Below, piece by piece: positions 9,794-18,323 of a stretch of DNA of 64,000 bases. The first letter of the stretch is position 1, and every line of letters starts with the position of its first letter. This DNA comes from an uncultured Gemmiger sp. GTDB taxonomy: Bacteria > Bacillota > Clostridia > Oscillospirales > Ruminococcaceae. The notes beneath the pieces are model-generated. The model ran no database searches, was not told the origin of the DNA, and saw only the letters and a program-made list of their open reading frames with translations. The translations under genes were made by a program, and so were the position numbers. The stretch covers positions 30,256-94,255 of the forward strand of contig CALXHT010000005.1 of assembly GCA_944388215.1 (NCBI GenBank). The letters are read 5' to 3'.

Positions 9794-10837
9794 TCAGGCG
9801 GTGCGGCGCTGCGGGGCGGGACGGGCATTCCGCTGGGGCGCGGGCAGCGTGGCGTGGAACTGCTGCAATGCCTGGCCGATGCGGGGCAGACTGCGGGCTT
9901 CAGCCACCCGGCGCCCGGCGCCGGTCAGGTCGGGCAGCTGTTTTGTGAGGATGCCCCGCAGCTTTTCCTCCAGCCGGGCCAGGTCGCGGCCCTTCCATAC
10001 GTTGACGCCGTCGGTGAGCCAGTCCTGGTAGACCGGGATGTCCCGCAGCAGGGTGGGGGTGCCGCAGGCCAGCGCCTCCAGCACCACAATGCCCTCGGTC
10101 TCCTCGTGGCTGCAGAACAGGAAGGCGTCGGCGCCGCAGTAGGCGTCCCGCAGCGCTTCCTGGGAGAGGAATCCCGGGAAGGAGACATTGTCCGGGGCGG
10201 CGGCCATGGCCTTGCGGATCTTCCGGGGCACCAGGGCCGGGTCGGTGTAGCCGAACCAGAAGAACCGCACATCCGGCATGCGGCGGGCAAGCTGGATAAA
10301 GTCCAGAATGCCCTTGCGCTCCATGAAATGCCCCACACTGATGACCGCCCTGTCGGTATCCTTCAGGCCGTAGGCCTGCCGGAAGGCCAGACGCCGGGCA
10401 GGGTCGGGGGCGAAGAAGTCGGTGTCCACCCCGTTGGAGAGGGGCTGCACCGGCGGACGCAGCCCGTAGCCTCGCAGGATGGCGGCGGCGTAGGGGGTGG
10501 GGGTGAGGATCAGATCGGCCTGGTTGTAGCACAGACAGAGCCACCGTTTGAAGAGGGGGGCCAGCAGGTCGGACCCCACGAAGGAATGGCGGAAATCCGC
10601 CTCGGTGGAATGGCCGTACCAGATCACCGGGATGCCCTCCCGCCGGGCGCGGCGGGCTGCCCGGAAGGAGCAGGGCAGCACGGTGTTGATGTGGATCACG
10701 TCGGCCCGGGGCTGCCAGTCCTCCACCACCGACACCCCGGTGCGTTCCAGCGCCGCCCGCTGGTGGCGGGCCGCCTGGCCCACGCCGCTTTTGCCCACCA
10801 GGGCCAGCGAACCCGTATAGATATGAACACGAAACAT
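9794..10837 (-). CDS. Glycosyltransferase family 4, CpoA/LafB-like (probable second glycolipid glycosyltransferase)
   Basis: 347 residues in a GT-B fold. The N-terminal part has a nucleotide-fold start (MFRVHIYTGSLALVGKSGVG) and HSTEADF; the C-terminal donor-binding half has SVGHFMERKG and the EX7E-type motif EETEGIVVLEALACGTP. The short GT4 architecture resembles LafB/CpoA enzymes, which add a second sugar to a monoglycosyl-diacylglycerol in streptococci and lactobacilli. The start follows GGAGGTGACAGAG. It lies five bases after the VTT membrane gene and downstream of a second GT4, an order suiting membrane glycolipid or lipoteichoic acid anchor synthesis. Fold is sure; acceptor is inference. 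Confidence 0.8.
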   Translation of the reverse strand: MFRVHIYTGSLALVGKSGVGQAARHQRAALERTGVSVVEDWQPRADVIHINTVLPCSFRAARRARREGIPVIWYGHSTEADFRHSFVGSDLLAPLFKRWLCLCYNQADLILTPTPYAAAILRGYGLRPPVQPLSNGVDTDFFAPDPARRLAFRQAYGLKDTDRAVISVGHFMERKGILDFIQLARRMPDVRFFWFGYTDPALVPRKIRKAMAAAPDNVSFPGFLSQEALRDAYCGADAFLFCSHEETEGIVVLEALACGTPTLLRDIPVYQDWLTDGVNVWKGRDLARLEEKLRGILTKQLPDLTGAGRRVAEARSLPRIGQALQQFHATLPAPQRNARPAPQRRTA

Positions 10838-10842
10838 CTCTG

Positions 10843-11427
10843 TCACCTCCAAAGACCCAGCACGTTCTGGGCGATCACGGTCAGCCCCAGGCTGTACATT
10901 GCGATGGCTGCCGGTTTGCACAGAAAGATGATGGCGGTGTAGAGCCGCCAGTCCATGCGGGTGGTCCCGGCGAGGAAGCAGAGGTAATCGTCGGGAGCCA
11001 CCGGCAGAAAGATCAGCAGGGCGAACCACCGGGCAAACCGGTTGCCGGTGCCCATCCAGCGGTCGTATTTTTCGATGAGTTTGGGCGGAAAGAGGGATTC
11101 CAGCAGCGGCCGTCCGCAGGCCCGGGCGATGGCAAAGGCGGCCAGCGACCCCACGCAGATGCCGAGGTAGTTGTACCAGAATCCCTGCCAGCCGCCGAAC
11201 AGGACGACCCCCGCCAGGCACCCCAACCCGCCGGGCAGGATGGGAATGACCACCTGCACGGCCTGGAACGCCATGAAGACCACCGGCCCGGCCCAGCCGA
11301 ACTGGCCGATGTAGGCGGTCAGCGCCTCCCGGGAGTCAAACAGGCCGGCCCGCCAGAAGGAATAGGCCAGCACACAGCAGAGCACCAGCCCCAGCACCGA
11401 GGCTGCGCGGTTGATGGTTTTTACCAT
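10843..11427 (-). CDS. VTT/DedA-type (TVP38/TMEM64 family) membrane protein
   Basis: 194 residues with an N-terminal helix, then a re-entrant hydrophobic region with conserved Gly/Pro (PILPGGLGCLAGVVLFGG) and a later motif RFARWFALLIFLPVAPDD. The pattern is that of the VTT domain of DedA/TVP38 proteins, members of which act as lipid scramblases or flippases. It lies between two GT4 genes and overlaps the upstream one by seven bases, so it is very likely cotranslated with them and may help present lipid acceptors. The specific lipid is not known. Confidence 0.8.
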   Translation of the reverse strand: MVKTINRAASVLGLVLCCVLAYSFWRAGLFDSREALTAYIGQFGWAGPVVFMAFQAVQVVIPILPGGLGCLAGVVLFGGWQGFWYNYLGICVGSLAAFAIARACGRPLLESLFPPKLIEKYDRWMGTGNRFARWFALLIFLPVAPDDYLCFLAGTTRMDWRLYTAIIFLCKPAAIAMYSLGLTVIAQNVLGLWR

Positions 11428-12593
11428 AGGATCACACTCCTTGTGCGGGCGGTGCGGGGCACCGCGGGTTTGTCCAGGATGGCGCGCCGGTAGAGGGCTT
11501 CCACCGAGGCACCGAAGGCCTGCCGGGTGTAGGGGGCAGCGGCCTGCCGGGCCTTCCGGCGCAAAGGTTCTGCTGCACCGCCCGTCGGCAGCGCGTTGAC
11601 CAGGGCGGCCAGCTCGCCGGGGGTGTGGTAGATCCAGCCATCCTGCCCCGGCGTGATGAGGCTCCGCACACAGGGGTCGTCCCGGCAGAGCAGCGGCAGC
11701 CCGGCGGCCAGTGCCTCGATGTAGGTCAGCCCCTGGGCCTCGCTGGTGGAGGCACTCACAAAGGCGTCGGCCAGGGCATAGTAGCGGGGGACCTCGGCGG
11801 GGGCCACCATCCCGGCAAACCGCACCCGGTGGGCTACCCCCAGCGCTTCGGCCCGGGCTTCCAGGGCGGCGCGCTCGGGGCCGTCCCCCACAATGAGCAG
11901 CACGCCCCGGGCCATGCCGGGCAGGGCTTCCAGCAGTTCGGTGATGTTTTTCTCCTTGGCCAGCCGCCCCAGGTAGAGCAGCACCGGCTCCTCCGCCGGC
12001 AGGTCCAGGGCCGCCCGCAGGGCCGGGTCGGGTGCCGCGGCAAAGCGGTCCAGGTCCAGGCCGGTGGGAATGACGGTCACCGGGCAGTGCACCCCGTAGC
12101 CGGTGAGCAGCCACTGGATTTTGGGGGTGGGCGCAATGACGGCGTCACAGGCATCGCAGATGCTGCGGGTGAACAGCTGGGCCAGGCAGCGGCCCATCCG
12201 GCGGCTGGGGGAAAAGTAGTGGGTATAGTCCTCGTAGACGGTGTGGTAGGTGTGGATCAGCGGAGCTCCGGCGGCTTTGGCCAGCTGCCGGGCGGGGGCA
12301 AAGGTGCTGAACTCGCACTGGGAATGCACCACGTCGGGCTGCCAGGCGGCCAGGGCGCGCAGTGCCCCGTGGAGGGCGGGCGTCCGCAGCCGGGCGCCGG
12401 GGTAGATGAGCCCCGCATCCAGGGAACCCAGATAGGTCACGCCGTCCTCGGTGTAGGTGCGGCCGCTGCCTGCCAGCGTCAGCACCCGAACCTCATGGCC
12501 CCGGGCCTGCAGTTCGGTGCGCAGCGCCACCGTGGAGGTTACCACCCCGTTGACGGTGGGGGTCCAGGTATCGGTCGTCAGTAAGATTTTCAT
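11421..12593 (-). CDS. Glycosyltransferase family 4, LafA-like (probable diacylglycerol glucosyltransferase)
   Basis: 390 residues of GT-B fold. The N-terminus MKILLTTDTWTPTVNGVVTS is typical of the diacylglycerol 3-glucosyltransferase / PimB-like GT4 group. The C-terminal donor half shows GRLAKEKN and EAQGLTYIEALAAGLP. First gene of a three-gene operon; AAGGAGG lies upstream of the ATG. Streptococci and lactobacilli carry a comparable pair, one enzyme making monoglucosyl-DAG and the next extending it. By position and N-terminal motif this would be the first enzyme. Substrate assignment is inference. Confidence 0.8.
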   Translation of the reverse strand: MKILLTTDTWTPTVNGVVTSTVALRTELQARGHEVRVLTLAGSGRTYTEDGVTYLGSLDAGLIYPGARLRTPALHGALRALAAWQPDVVHSQCEFSTFAPARQLAKAAGAPLIHTYHTVYEDYTHYFSPSRRMGRCLAQLFTRSICDACDAVIAPTPKIQWLLTGYGVHCPVTVIPTGLDLDRFAAAPDPALRAALDLPAEEPVLLYLGRLAKEKNITELLEALPGMARGVLLIVGDGPERAALEARAEALGVAHRVRFAGMVAPAEVPRYYALADAFVSASTSEAQGLTYIEALAAGLPLLCRDDPCVRSLITPGQDGWIYHTPGELAALVNALPTGGAAEPLRRKARQAAAPYTRQAFGASVEALYRRAILDKPAVPRTARTRSVILW

Positions 12594-12679
12594 AGAGAAA
12601 AGCCTCCTTGGAGAAGAGGAATCATTGGTTCTTTGCTTATACTAACGATCGAAGCAATTGTTTTTTTGCAACAATTTCC

Positions 12680-12722
12680 CAAAAAATCCCGGAAATTTCC
12701 AGCAGCGGAAATTTCCGGGATC
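12680..12722 (-). terminator. Terminator of the DUF1835 gene
   Basis: A 15-bp stem (ATCCCGGAAATTTCC / GGAAATTTCCGGGAT) with a 6-base loop. On the minus strand a run of T follows, just past the stop of the gene ending at 12737. Confidence 0.85.
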
Positions 12723-12736
12723 TTGGCTTTTATGGA

Positions 12737-13684
12737 TCAGATGCTGACCTTGCGCAGCATCCTGTGATACAGCGGGCTGTCAGGCTCCGGAGTGCTCACC
12801 ACCTGCAGCTTGCCGTCGGCAATCCAGCGCTCCACCCGCAGGGCCAGCCAGGCATCGCCGAAGCCCAGCTGAAAGCGCACCAGCGTCCGTCCGATAAGGA
12901 TGGCTTCGCTGAAGGTTTCAGGCAGTTCGTCCAGCACCCGCCGCAGATAGGGGTCATACAGACTTTCGTCGGCGCTGACCAGCACACCGTTCAGCACCGC
13001 CCGCAGGGGGGCGTTTTCCGATTGCAGCATCCGCCACTGGGTGACCAGGGCGGCGGCCTGACCGGCGGGCAAAACGCGGGCCTCCCGGGCCAGACGACCC
13101 CATTCACCGGGATGCAGTTCCCCCAGGTTGCGCAGCACAAGGCCGCCCTCCCCGTGGGGGGCCAGGGCAGGGAGCTCCACCACCCGCAGGTCGAGCTTTT
13201 CAAGGCCCAGGGGCTGCAGCTGCGCCAGCACCCAGCGCAACCCGCAGGCGGCGTCGGGGGTGTGATCCACCCAGAGACGCACCGGCTCCTGGGGCGCCCG
13301 GGTCAGAAGCGTGTCCAGCCGGCGGCGGGCGTTGGCCAGAATCTCGGCGGCGGTCTGCTGTCCCTCGGGATAGATGGAGAGCAGCCGCGTGAGGGTCTCT
13401 TCCCGCAGCGGCCCGATGCCCTCCTCGTCGATGGGCCCCACGCTCAGCGCCAGGGAAAGGGGCAGAATGTCCCGGGGATCTCCCTCCATAGGCAGGGCTT
13501 CCGCCCAGCGGCGCCGCTCCTTCTCTTCCGTTTCCCGCTGCAGCCGGGCTGTCTCTTCCGGGGGAATGGGCCGCCCCTTTTCATCGGTGGCGATGACGCC
13601 GACACAGCCGCCGATCTCCGAACCGCGGCACATCCCCACCTTCATACTCCCGGCGGCGCTGTCGCTGAACAACACTTCCAGCAT
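12737..13684 (-). CDS. DUF1835 / DUF3658 domain protein of unknown function
   Basis: 315 residues. The N-terminus MLEVLFSDSAAGSMKVG is the recognisable start of the DUF1835 family; the C-terminal third (DAWLALRVERWIADGKLQVV) fits the associated DUF3658 winged-helix-like region. It is soluble with no signal peptide. Members are common in Firmicutes with no established activity. It stands alone with an extended -10 promoter upstream and its own terminator. No function is proposed. Confidence 0.75.
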   Translation of the reverse strand: MLEVLFSDSAAGSMKVGMCRGSEIGGCVGVIATDEKGRPIPPEETARLQRETEEKERRRWAEALPMEGDPRDILPLSLALSVGPIDEEGIGPLREETLTRLLSIYPEGQQTAAEILANARRRLDTLLTRAPQEPVRLWVDHTPDAACGLRWVLAQLQPLGLEKLDLRVVELPALAPHGEGGLVLRNLGELHPGEWGRLAREARVLPAGQAAALVTQWRMLQSENAPLRAVLNGVLVSADESLYDPYLRRVLDELPETFSEAILIGRTLVRFQLGFGDAWLALRVERWIADGKLQVVSTPEPDSPLYHRMLRKVSI

Positions 13685-13713
13685 GGGAAATCCCTCCCTT
13701 GTGTTTTTTCTTC

Positions 13714-13722
13714 ATTATAGCA
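13714..13722 (-). promoter_or_regulatory. Extended -10 promoter of the DUF1835 gene
   Basis: On the minus strand TGCTATAAT, a perfect -10 with the TGn extension, 30 bases upstream of the start. The -35 region is weak. Confidence 0.6.
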
Positions 13723-13764
13723 TACAATTTAAAGGAACGCACTGCCGAATTCTTCTCTGCCCGG

Positions 13765-13794
13765 TTGCGGAAACGCCGCCCGCTGTGGTATCAT
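13765..13794 (+). promoter_or_regulatory. Likely promoter of the ccdA-tlpA operon
   Basis: TTGCGG, an 18-base spacer ending TGG, then TATCAT. A short perfect inverted repeat, GTGAT-AAC-ATCAC (13803-13815), lies just downstream of the -10 and could be an operator. The 5' leader is about 125 bases with no gene. Confidence 0.5.
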
Positions 13795-13924
13795 ACGGCC
13801 ATGTGATAACATCACGGAAGAATTTCCGGCGCGGTTGTATACTGTCTGTGATCCTGAAATTCACCCTTTGCGTAACCGCTGAAAAATGGCCGTGCTCCGG
13901 CACGTCCGGGAAAGGTTGTGACCC

Positions 13925-14587
13925 ATGCAATATGTGATCTCATTCCTGGAGGGCATCATCACCTTTGTGTCGCCCTGTCTGTTGCCCATGCTGCCCGTCT
14001 ACCTCTCCTACTTTGCGGGCGGCGGGGAACACTCCACCCGCAAGACTCTCACCGGTGCCGCCGGCTTTGTCACCGGCTTTACGGTGGTGTTCGTGCTGCT
14101 GGGCGCACTGGCCGGCACGCTGGGCAGCTTCCTGCAGCACCATCAGACGGCGGTCAACATCATCTCCGGCCTCGTCGTCATCTTCTTTGGCCTCAACTTC
14201 CTGGGGGTCATCCGGCTGACCCTCTTCAAGGGCAGCAGTCACGCCGTCCGGGCCGACAACATGAACTTCTTCTCGGCGATGCTGTTCGGCGTCATCTTCT
14301 CGGTGGGCTGGACGCCCTGCGTGGGTGCTTTCCTGGGCTCGGCGCTGGCGCTGGCCTCCCAGCAGGGCCATGTGCTGGAAGGCATGCTGCTGCTTTTCAT
14401 CTACTCCCTGGGCCTGGGCGTGCCCTTCGTGCTCAGCGCCGTGCTCATCGACCGTCTGAAGACGGCCTTTGACTGGATCAAACGCCACTATGCCATCATC
14501 AACGGGGTCAGCGGCGGTTTTCTCATCCTGGTGGGTGTGCTGATGGCCACCGGCCTGATGGGCCGTTTCCTGAACCTGCTCAGCTAA
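13925..14587 (+). CDS. ccdA: CcdA/DsbD-type membrane thiol-disulfide carrier
   Basis: 220 residues with six hydrophobic helices and the two conserved cysteines of the family: C18 in SPCLLP and C132 in TPCVGA. The protein passes reducing equivalents from cytoplasmic thioredoxin across the membrane to an extracytoplasmic thiol protein. The acceptor is very likely the thioredoxin-like protein encoded 11 bases downstream. No cytochrome c maturation genes are visible, so the pathway probably keeps other exported cysteines reduced. Length and helix count are typical for CcdA. Confidence 0.9.
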   Translation: MQYVISFLEGIITFVSPCLLPMLPVYLSYFAGGGEHSTRKTLTGAAGFVTGFTVVFVLLGALAGTLGSFLQHHQTAVNIISGLVVIFFGLNFLGVIRLTLFKGSSHAVRADNMNFFSAMLFGVIFSVGWTPCVGAFLGSALALASQQGHVLEGMLLLFIYSLGLGVPFVLSAVLIDRLKTAFDWIKRHYAIINGVSGGFLILVGVLMATGLMGRFLNLLS

Positions 14588-14597
14588 GGAGGACCTT

Positions 14598-15209
14598 ATG
14601 CGCAACAAAAAGACCGCCATTCTGGTGATCCTGCTCGTCGTGATTATTGCAGGGGCGGGCATCCTGTACAAGACCCTGGGCAGCCGGTACGCCCCCGATC
14701 AGCTGACGGTGGAAGAGACCCCCGCGCCCACCGCCGCACCGCAAAGCCAGGACGCCACCGCGGAAAAGGCGGACGAGGCCACCGAGGAAACCGCCCAGGC
14801 GGCGCCGGATTTCACGGCCTATGACGCCGAGGGCAACGCGGTGAAGCTGTCGGACTATTTCGGCAAGCCGCTGGTGCTGAACTTCTGGGCCAGCTGGTGC
14901 GGCCCCTGCAAGAGCGAGATGCCGGAGTTCCAGGCAAAGTACGAGGAACTGTCCGACGTGCAGTTCCTGATGGTGAACATGACCACCGGCCGGGAGACCA
15001 AGGAGGACGCCCAGGCGCTTCTCGAGCAGGAGGGCTACACCTTCCCGGTGCTCTTTGACACCGACGCCGACGCGGCAAACACCTACAGCGTCTACTCGCT
15101 GCCCACCACCTACTTCATTGCGTCGGACGGCACCATCACGGCCTGGGCCCGGGGCGCCATCGACGGCGATACCCTGCAGAAAGGCATCGACATGATCGCC
15201 GGTTCCTGA
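14598..15209 (+). CDS. TlpA/ResA-like membrane-anchored thioredoxin
   Basis: 203 residues: an N-terminal membrane anchor (about 7-27), an Ala/Thr/Glu-rich linker (about 38-68), then a thioredoxin fold with WCGPC (C101 and C104) and the cis-Pro loop SLPTTYF. It acts outside the membrane as a reductant, fed by the CcdA-type protein just upstream. The anchor has no lipobox Cys, so it stays as an uncleaved signal anchor. A terminator follows. Confidence 0.92.
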   Translation: MRNKKTAILVILLVVIIAGAGILYKTLGSRYAPDQLTVEETPAPTAAPQSQDATAEKADEATEETAQAAPDFTAYDAEGNAVKLSDYFGKPLVLNFWASWCGPCKSEMPEFQAKYEELSDVQFLMVNMTTGRETKEDAQALLEQEGYTFPVLFDTDADAANTYSVYSLPTTYFIASDGTITAWARGAIDGDTLQKGIDMIAGS

Positions 15210-15223
15210 CCGGCATATAAACC

Positions 15224-15258
15224 AAGACGGCGGCTCCTTAGGAGCCGCTGTCTTTTTT
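15224..15258 (+). terminator. Terminator of the ccdA-tlpA operon
   Basis: Stem AGACGGCGGCTCC / GGAGCCGCTGTCT with a 3-base loop and TTTTTT. Confidence 0.85.
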
Positions 15259-15316
15259 GCATGGCTGCACCCCCGCCGGGCCATCCTGCATACAGTGGGG
15301 CAGGGAGGTGCAGAGT

Positions 15317-15781
15317 ATGAAAAAATGGGGATTTCTGGTGTTTCCCATCCTGGCGCTGGCGGTGGGCGGCCTGGCGGGCTATTTGTCGCGCACAGGGCTG
15401 GAAACCGTCTATCCGCAGCTGGAAAAGTCTCCCCTCACACCGCCGGGGGCGGTGTTTCCCATCGTCTGGGTGGTGCTGTACATCCTGATGGGGGTGGGAC
15501 TGGCGCTGGTGGTATACCGGGGCGGCCCCGGCGTAAAGCAGGCGGCCCTGCTCTGGGGATTGCAGTTGGCGCTCAACTTCAGCTGGAGCCTGCTCTTTTT
15601 CGCCGGCGGTCATTACCTGGCAGCCCTGTTCTGCCTGGTGATCCTCTGGCTGGCCATCCTGGCCATGACTGCGGCCTTTGCGGTCGTCAGCCGCCCGGCG
15701 GCCTGGCTGCAGATCCCCTATCTTATGTGGGTGGCCTTTGCGGGCTACCTCAACGGCGCCGTCTGGTTGCTCAACCGGTAA
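15317..15781 (+). CDS. tspO: TspO/MBR family membrane protein
   Basis: 154 residues with five hydrophobic helices and the family hallmarks: PPGAVFPIVWVVLYILMG in the first half and LNFSWSLLFF in the third helix. TspO proteins bind porphyrins and other hydrophobic ligands and are linked to tetrapyrrole or stress responses; their role in fermentative anaerobes is unclear. The start at 15317 follows GGGAGGTG; an in-frame ATG at 15257 overlaps the preceding terminator and adds an untypical leader. Monocistronic between two terminators. Confidence 0.92.
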   Translation: MKKWGFLVFPILALAVGGLAGYLSRTGLETVYPQLEKSPLTPPGAVFPIVWVVLYILMGVGLALVVYRGGPGVKQAALLWGLQLALNFSWSLLFFAGGHYLAALFCLVILWLAILAMTAAFAVVSRPAAWLQIPYLMWVAFAGYLNGAVWLLNR

Positions 15782-15787
15782 CAACCC

Positions 15788-15836
15788 AAAAAATCCCGCG
15801 GCGGATTGCCTTACCAGCGTCCGTCGCGGGATTTTT
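15788..15836. terminator. Bidirectional terminator between tspO and the GH3 gene
   Basis: Arms AAAAATCCCGCGGCGGA and TCCGTCGCGGGATTTTT with one mismatch and a 14-base loop, T-rich on both strands. Confidence 0.85.
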
Positions 15837-15893
15837 ATGGAGTTTCTGTCACAGGATTTTCCGGCACGGTCTTTCGGGATCTTTCAGAAAGAT

Positions 15894-18164
15894 TCAGGAC
15901 TGCACCGCCCGGCGCAGCGTATCCAGCAGGGCGGGCAGGGCAGCGGCCGCTTCGGGACCGCCGAAGTTCACCAGTCCCCGCAGCGGCATGGCGTCCAGCA
16001 TCTGGGCCATGGCATCGGGGGGCATCAGACCGTCCCCGCCGCCGTTGGCCATGGCCTGGGCGTTGGATTCCAGCATGCGGCGCACCGGCTCCGCCGTGCG
16101 CGGGTCGGCCAGCAGGATGCCCAGTGGTGTGTTCTCGTCCACCGTCAGCGGCAGATGCCGGCGGGTGGAAAATTCCAGCGGCACCGTCATGCGGATGTCC
16201 CGGCTGGAATGGCCCAGACGCAGTTCGTACCGGCCCGGGGCAGCATACCAGTCGTGGAGCTCGGCACTGTAGTGGCTCAGGTCCCGGGCGGTGATGGCAA
16301 AGCTGACTTCGCATTCCTGGCCCGGCTCCAGCCACACTTTCTGGAAGCCCCGCAGCGACTGCACCACCCGGCCGCCGGCCACCGGTGCGCCGGTGGCGTC
16401 GCTGACATAGAGCTGCACCACCTCGGCTCCGGCCAGGGCGCCGCTGTTGCGCACCTTCACCCGCAGGGTGACGCTGCCCTCGTCGGTGAGGGTGTCAGCG
16501 TCCAGGGCGGCATCCCGGTAGACAAACCCCGTATAGCTCAGCCCGTGGCCGAAGGGCCAGCGCACCGGCATCCGGCGCCCGTCGTACCAGCGGTAGCCCA
16601 CATACACGCCCTCCCGGTAGTCGGCGGTGACGCCGTCGCCGGGATAGTCCAGGTAGCAGGGGGTGTCCTCCAGCCGCAGCGGCCAGGTCTCGGGCAGGCG
16701 GCCGCAGGGATTGGCCTCGCCCCACAGCAGGGCGTCGGTGGCTTCGCCGATGCCCTCGCCGGCCAGATACATGCACAGCACTGCCGAAACATCCCCCGCC
16801 CAGGGGCATTCCACCGGCGCGCCGGTGTGCAGCACCACCACGGTGTTCTTCTGCACGGCCGCCACCCGGGCGATCAGGTTGTTCTGGCAGTCGGGCAGCC
16901 GCATGTGGCGGCGGTCGGCGCCCTCGCTCTCGAAAATCTCCGGCAGTCCCGCAAAGATGACCGCCACATCGGCCTCCTCGGCCAGATTGACCGCCCGCAA
17001 AAATTCATCCTCGTCCCGCTGGTCCCGGTCGGCGGGGAAGCCCTCCACATAGGAGACCTTCCGTCCCTTGGCCCGGGCAACGGCCAGCGCGCCTACGGCC
17101 GCATGGGTGTTCACATGGCTGGAACCGCCGCCCTGATAGCGCGGGGTCTCGGCAAAGGCGCCGATGTAGGCCACCTTCCGGCCCGGGTGCAGCGGCAGCG
17201 CACCCAGGTTCTGCACCAGCACGGCACTCTCCCTGGCCAGGTCCACCGCCAGTGCATGGTCGGCGGCCCGGTTAAACACCGCCGGCGTTCTGGCAAGATC
17301 ACAGGCCCGCAGCACGATGTTCAGGATGCGGGTCACCGCCCTGTCCAGCACCGCCTCGTCCAGCGCGCCGCTGCGCACCGCCTGGACCAGCTTTTCGTCG
17401 TTCACGCCGCCCGAACCCGGCATCTCCAGGTCCAGCCCGGCCGCCACGCCGCGCACCCGGTCATTGACGGCACCCCAGTCCGACATGGTAAAGCCGGTGA
17501 AGCCCCATTCGTCCCGCAGGATCTCGTTGAGCAGCAGGGAATTTTCGCTGGCGTAGGTTCCGTTCACCCGGTTGTAGCTGCACATCAGCGTCCAGGGACG
17601 GCCCTCCCGCACCGCCGTCTCAAAGGCGGGCAGGTAGATTTCCCGCAGGGTGCGCTCGTCCATCCGGCTGTCCGCCGTCATGCGGCGGGTTTCCTGGCTG
17701 TTGGCGGCAAAATGCTTGGGACAGGCTCCCACGCCTTCGCTCTGCACGCCCTGGATGAACCCGGCGGCCAGTTCTCCGGCCAGGAAGGGGTCCTCGCTGT
17801 AATACTCGAAGTTGCGGCCGCACAGCGGACTGCGCTTGATGTTGATGGCGGGCCCCAGCACCACGCCCACCCCCGAAGCCCGGGCTTCCCGGCCCAGGGC
17901 GGCGCCCATCCGGCGGGTCAGGGTGGGGTCAAAGCTGGCGGCTGCCGCGCATCCGGCGGGAAAACAGACCGCCTCGATGCTCTCGTTGGGGTTGTCGCTG
18001 CCCGGCTTCTGGGTGCGCAGGCCGTGGGGACCGTCCGACACCATCATGGCCGGAATGCCCAGCCGTTCCACCGCCTTGGTACGCCAGAAATCCGCGCCGG
18101 AACACAGGCCGGCCTTTTCCTCCAGGGTCAGGGCCTGCACCAGCTCTTCCACCGTAGCGCTCAT
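15894..18164 (-). CDS. Glycoside hydrolase family 3 (beta-glucosidase type), intracellular
   Basis: 756 residues without a signal peptide, so it likely acts on imported oligosaccharides. The GH3 (alpha/beta)8 domain shows the KHFAANSQET motif and the catalytic nucleophile D229 in TMSDWGAV. The second domain has the acid/base region ESEGADR, and a fibronectin-III-like domain follows (RVKVRNSGALAGAEVVQLYV). About 100 further residues (TPLGILLADPRTAEPVRRML onward) form an extra C-terminal helical part. Specificity for beta-glucosides is the family default and not proven. Monocistronic, convergent with tspO, own promoter. Confidence 0.92.
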   Translation of the reverse strand: MSATVEELVQALTLEEKAGLCSGADFWRTKAVERLGIPAMMVSDGPHGLRTQKPGSDNPNESIEAVCFPAGCAAAASFDPTLTRRMGAALGREARASGVGVVLGPAINIKRSPLCGRNFEYYSEDPFLAGELAAGFIQGVQSEGVGACPKHFAANSQETRRMTADSRMDERTLREIYLPAFETAVREGRPWTLMCSYNRVNGTYASENSLLLNEILRDEWGFTGFTMSDWGAVNDRVRGVAAGLDLEMPGSGGVNDEKLVQAVRSGALDEAVLDRAVTRILNIVLRACDLARTPAVFNRAADHALAVDLARESAVLVQNLGALPLHPGRKVAYIGAFAETPRYQGGGSSHVNTHAAVGALAVARAKGRKVSYVEGFPADRDQRDEDEFLRAVNLAEEADVAVIFAGLPEIFESEGADRRHMRLPDCQNNLIARVAAVQKNTVVVLHTGAPVECPWAGDVSAVLCMYLAGEGIGEATDALLWGEANPCGRLPETWPLRLEDTPCYLDYPGDGVTADYREGVYVGYRWYDGRRMPVRWPFGHGLSYTGFVYRDAALDADTLTDEGSVTLRVKVRNSGALAGAEVVQLYVSDATGAPVAGGRVVQSLRGFQKVWLEPGQECEVSFAITARDLSHYSAELHDWYAAPGRYELRLGHSSRDIRMTVPLEFSTRRHLPLTVDENTPLGILLADPRTAEPVRRMLESNAQAMANGGGDGLMPPDAMAQMLDAMPLRGLVNFGGPEAAAALPALLDTLRRAVQS

Positions 18165-18205
18165 CTTCGTAGACTCCTTTTTTACATTTTTCGTTGCTTT
18201 GATAC

Positions 18206-18214
18206 ATTATACCA
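18206..18214 (-). promoter_or_regulatory. Extended -10 promoter of the GH3 gene
   Basis: On the minus strand TGGTATAAT, a perfect -10 with TGn, about 45 bases upstream of the start; AAGGAG precedes the ATG. Confidence 0.6.
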
Positions 18215-18249
18215 CGGCATCTATGTTAAAATAAAGGAAATTGTGTAAA

Positions 18250-18278
18250 TTTACAACAGGCTTTGTTACAACTACGAT
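18250..18278 (+). promoter_or_regulatory. Promoter and direct repeats upstream of the OmpR-type operon
   Basis: TTTACA (18250-18255), a 17-base spacer and TACGAT (18273-18278). Two copies of TTACAAC at 18251-18257 and 18266-18272 lie within it, 15 bases apart start to start. Direct repeats are the usual operator form for OmpR-type regulators, so autoregulation is plausible, though this spacing is longer than the usual 10-11 bases. Confidence 0.5.
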
Positions 18279-18323
18279 ACAAACGGGATGTAGGATACAG
18301 GAGAACAGAAAAGGAGTCATGGG

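Noticed and set aside
12623..12665. Promoter for the GT4/VTT operon
   Set aside because: A -10-like TAGTAT/TATAAG is present on the minus strand, but no -35 at 16-18 bases fits, so it was not listed.
15678..18248. An 856-codon open frame on the plus strand opposite the GH3 gene
   Set aside because: It covers the opposite strand of a gene with clear catalytic motifs, begins inside tspO and has no protein-like composition.
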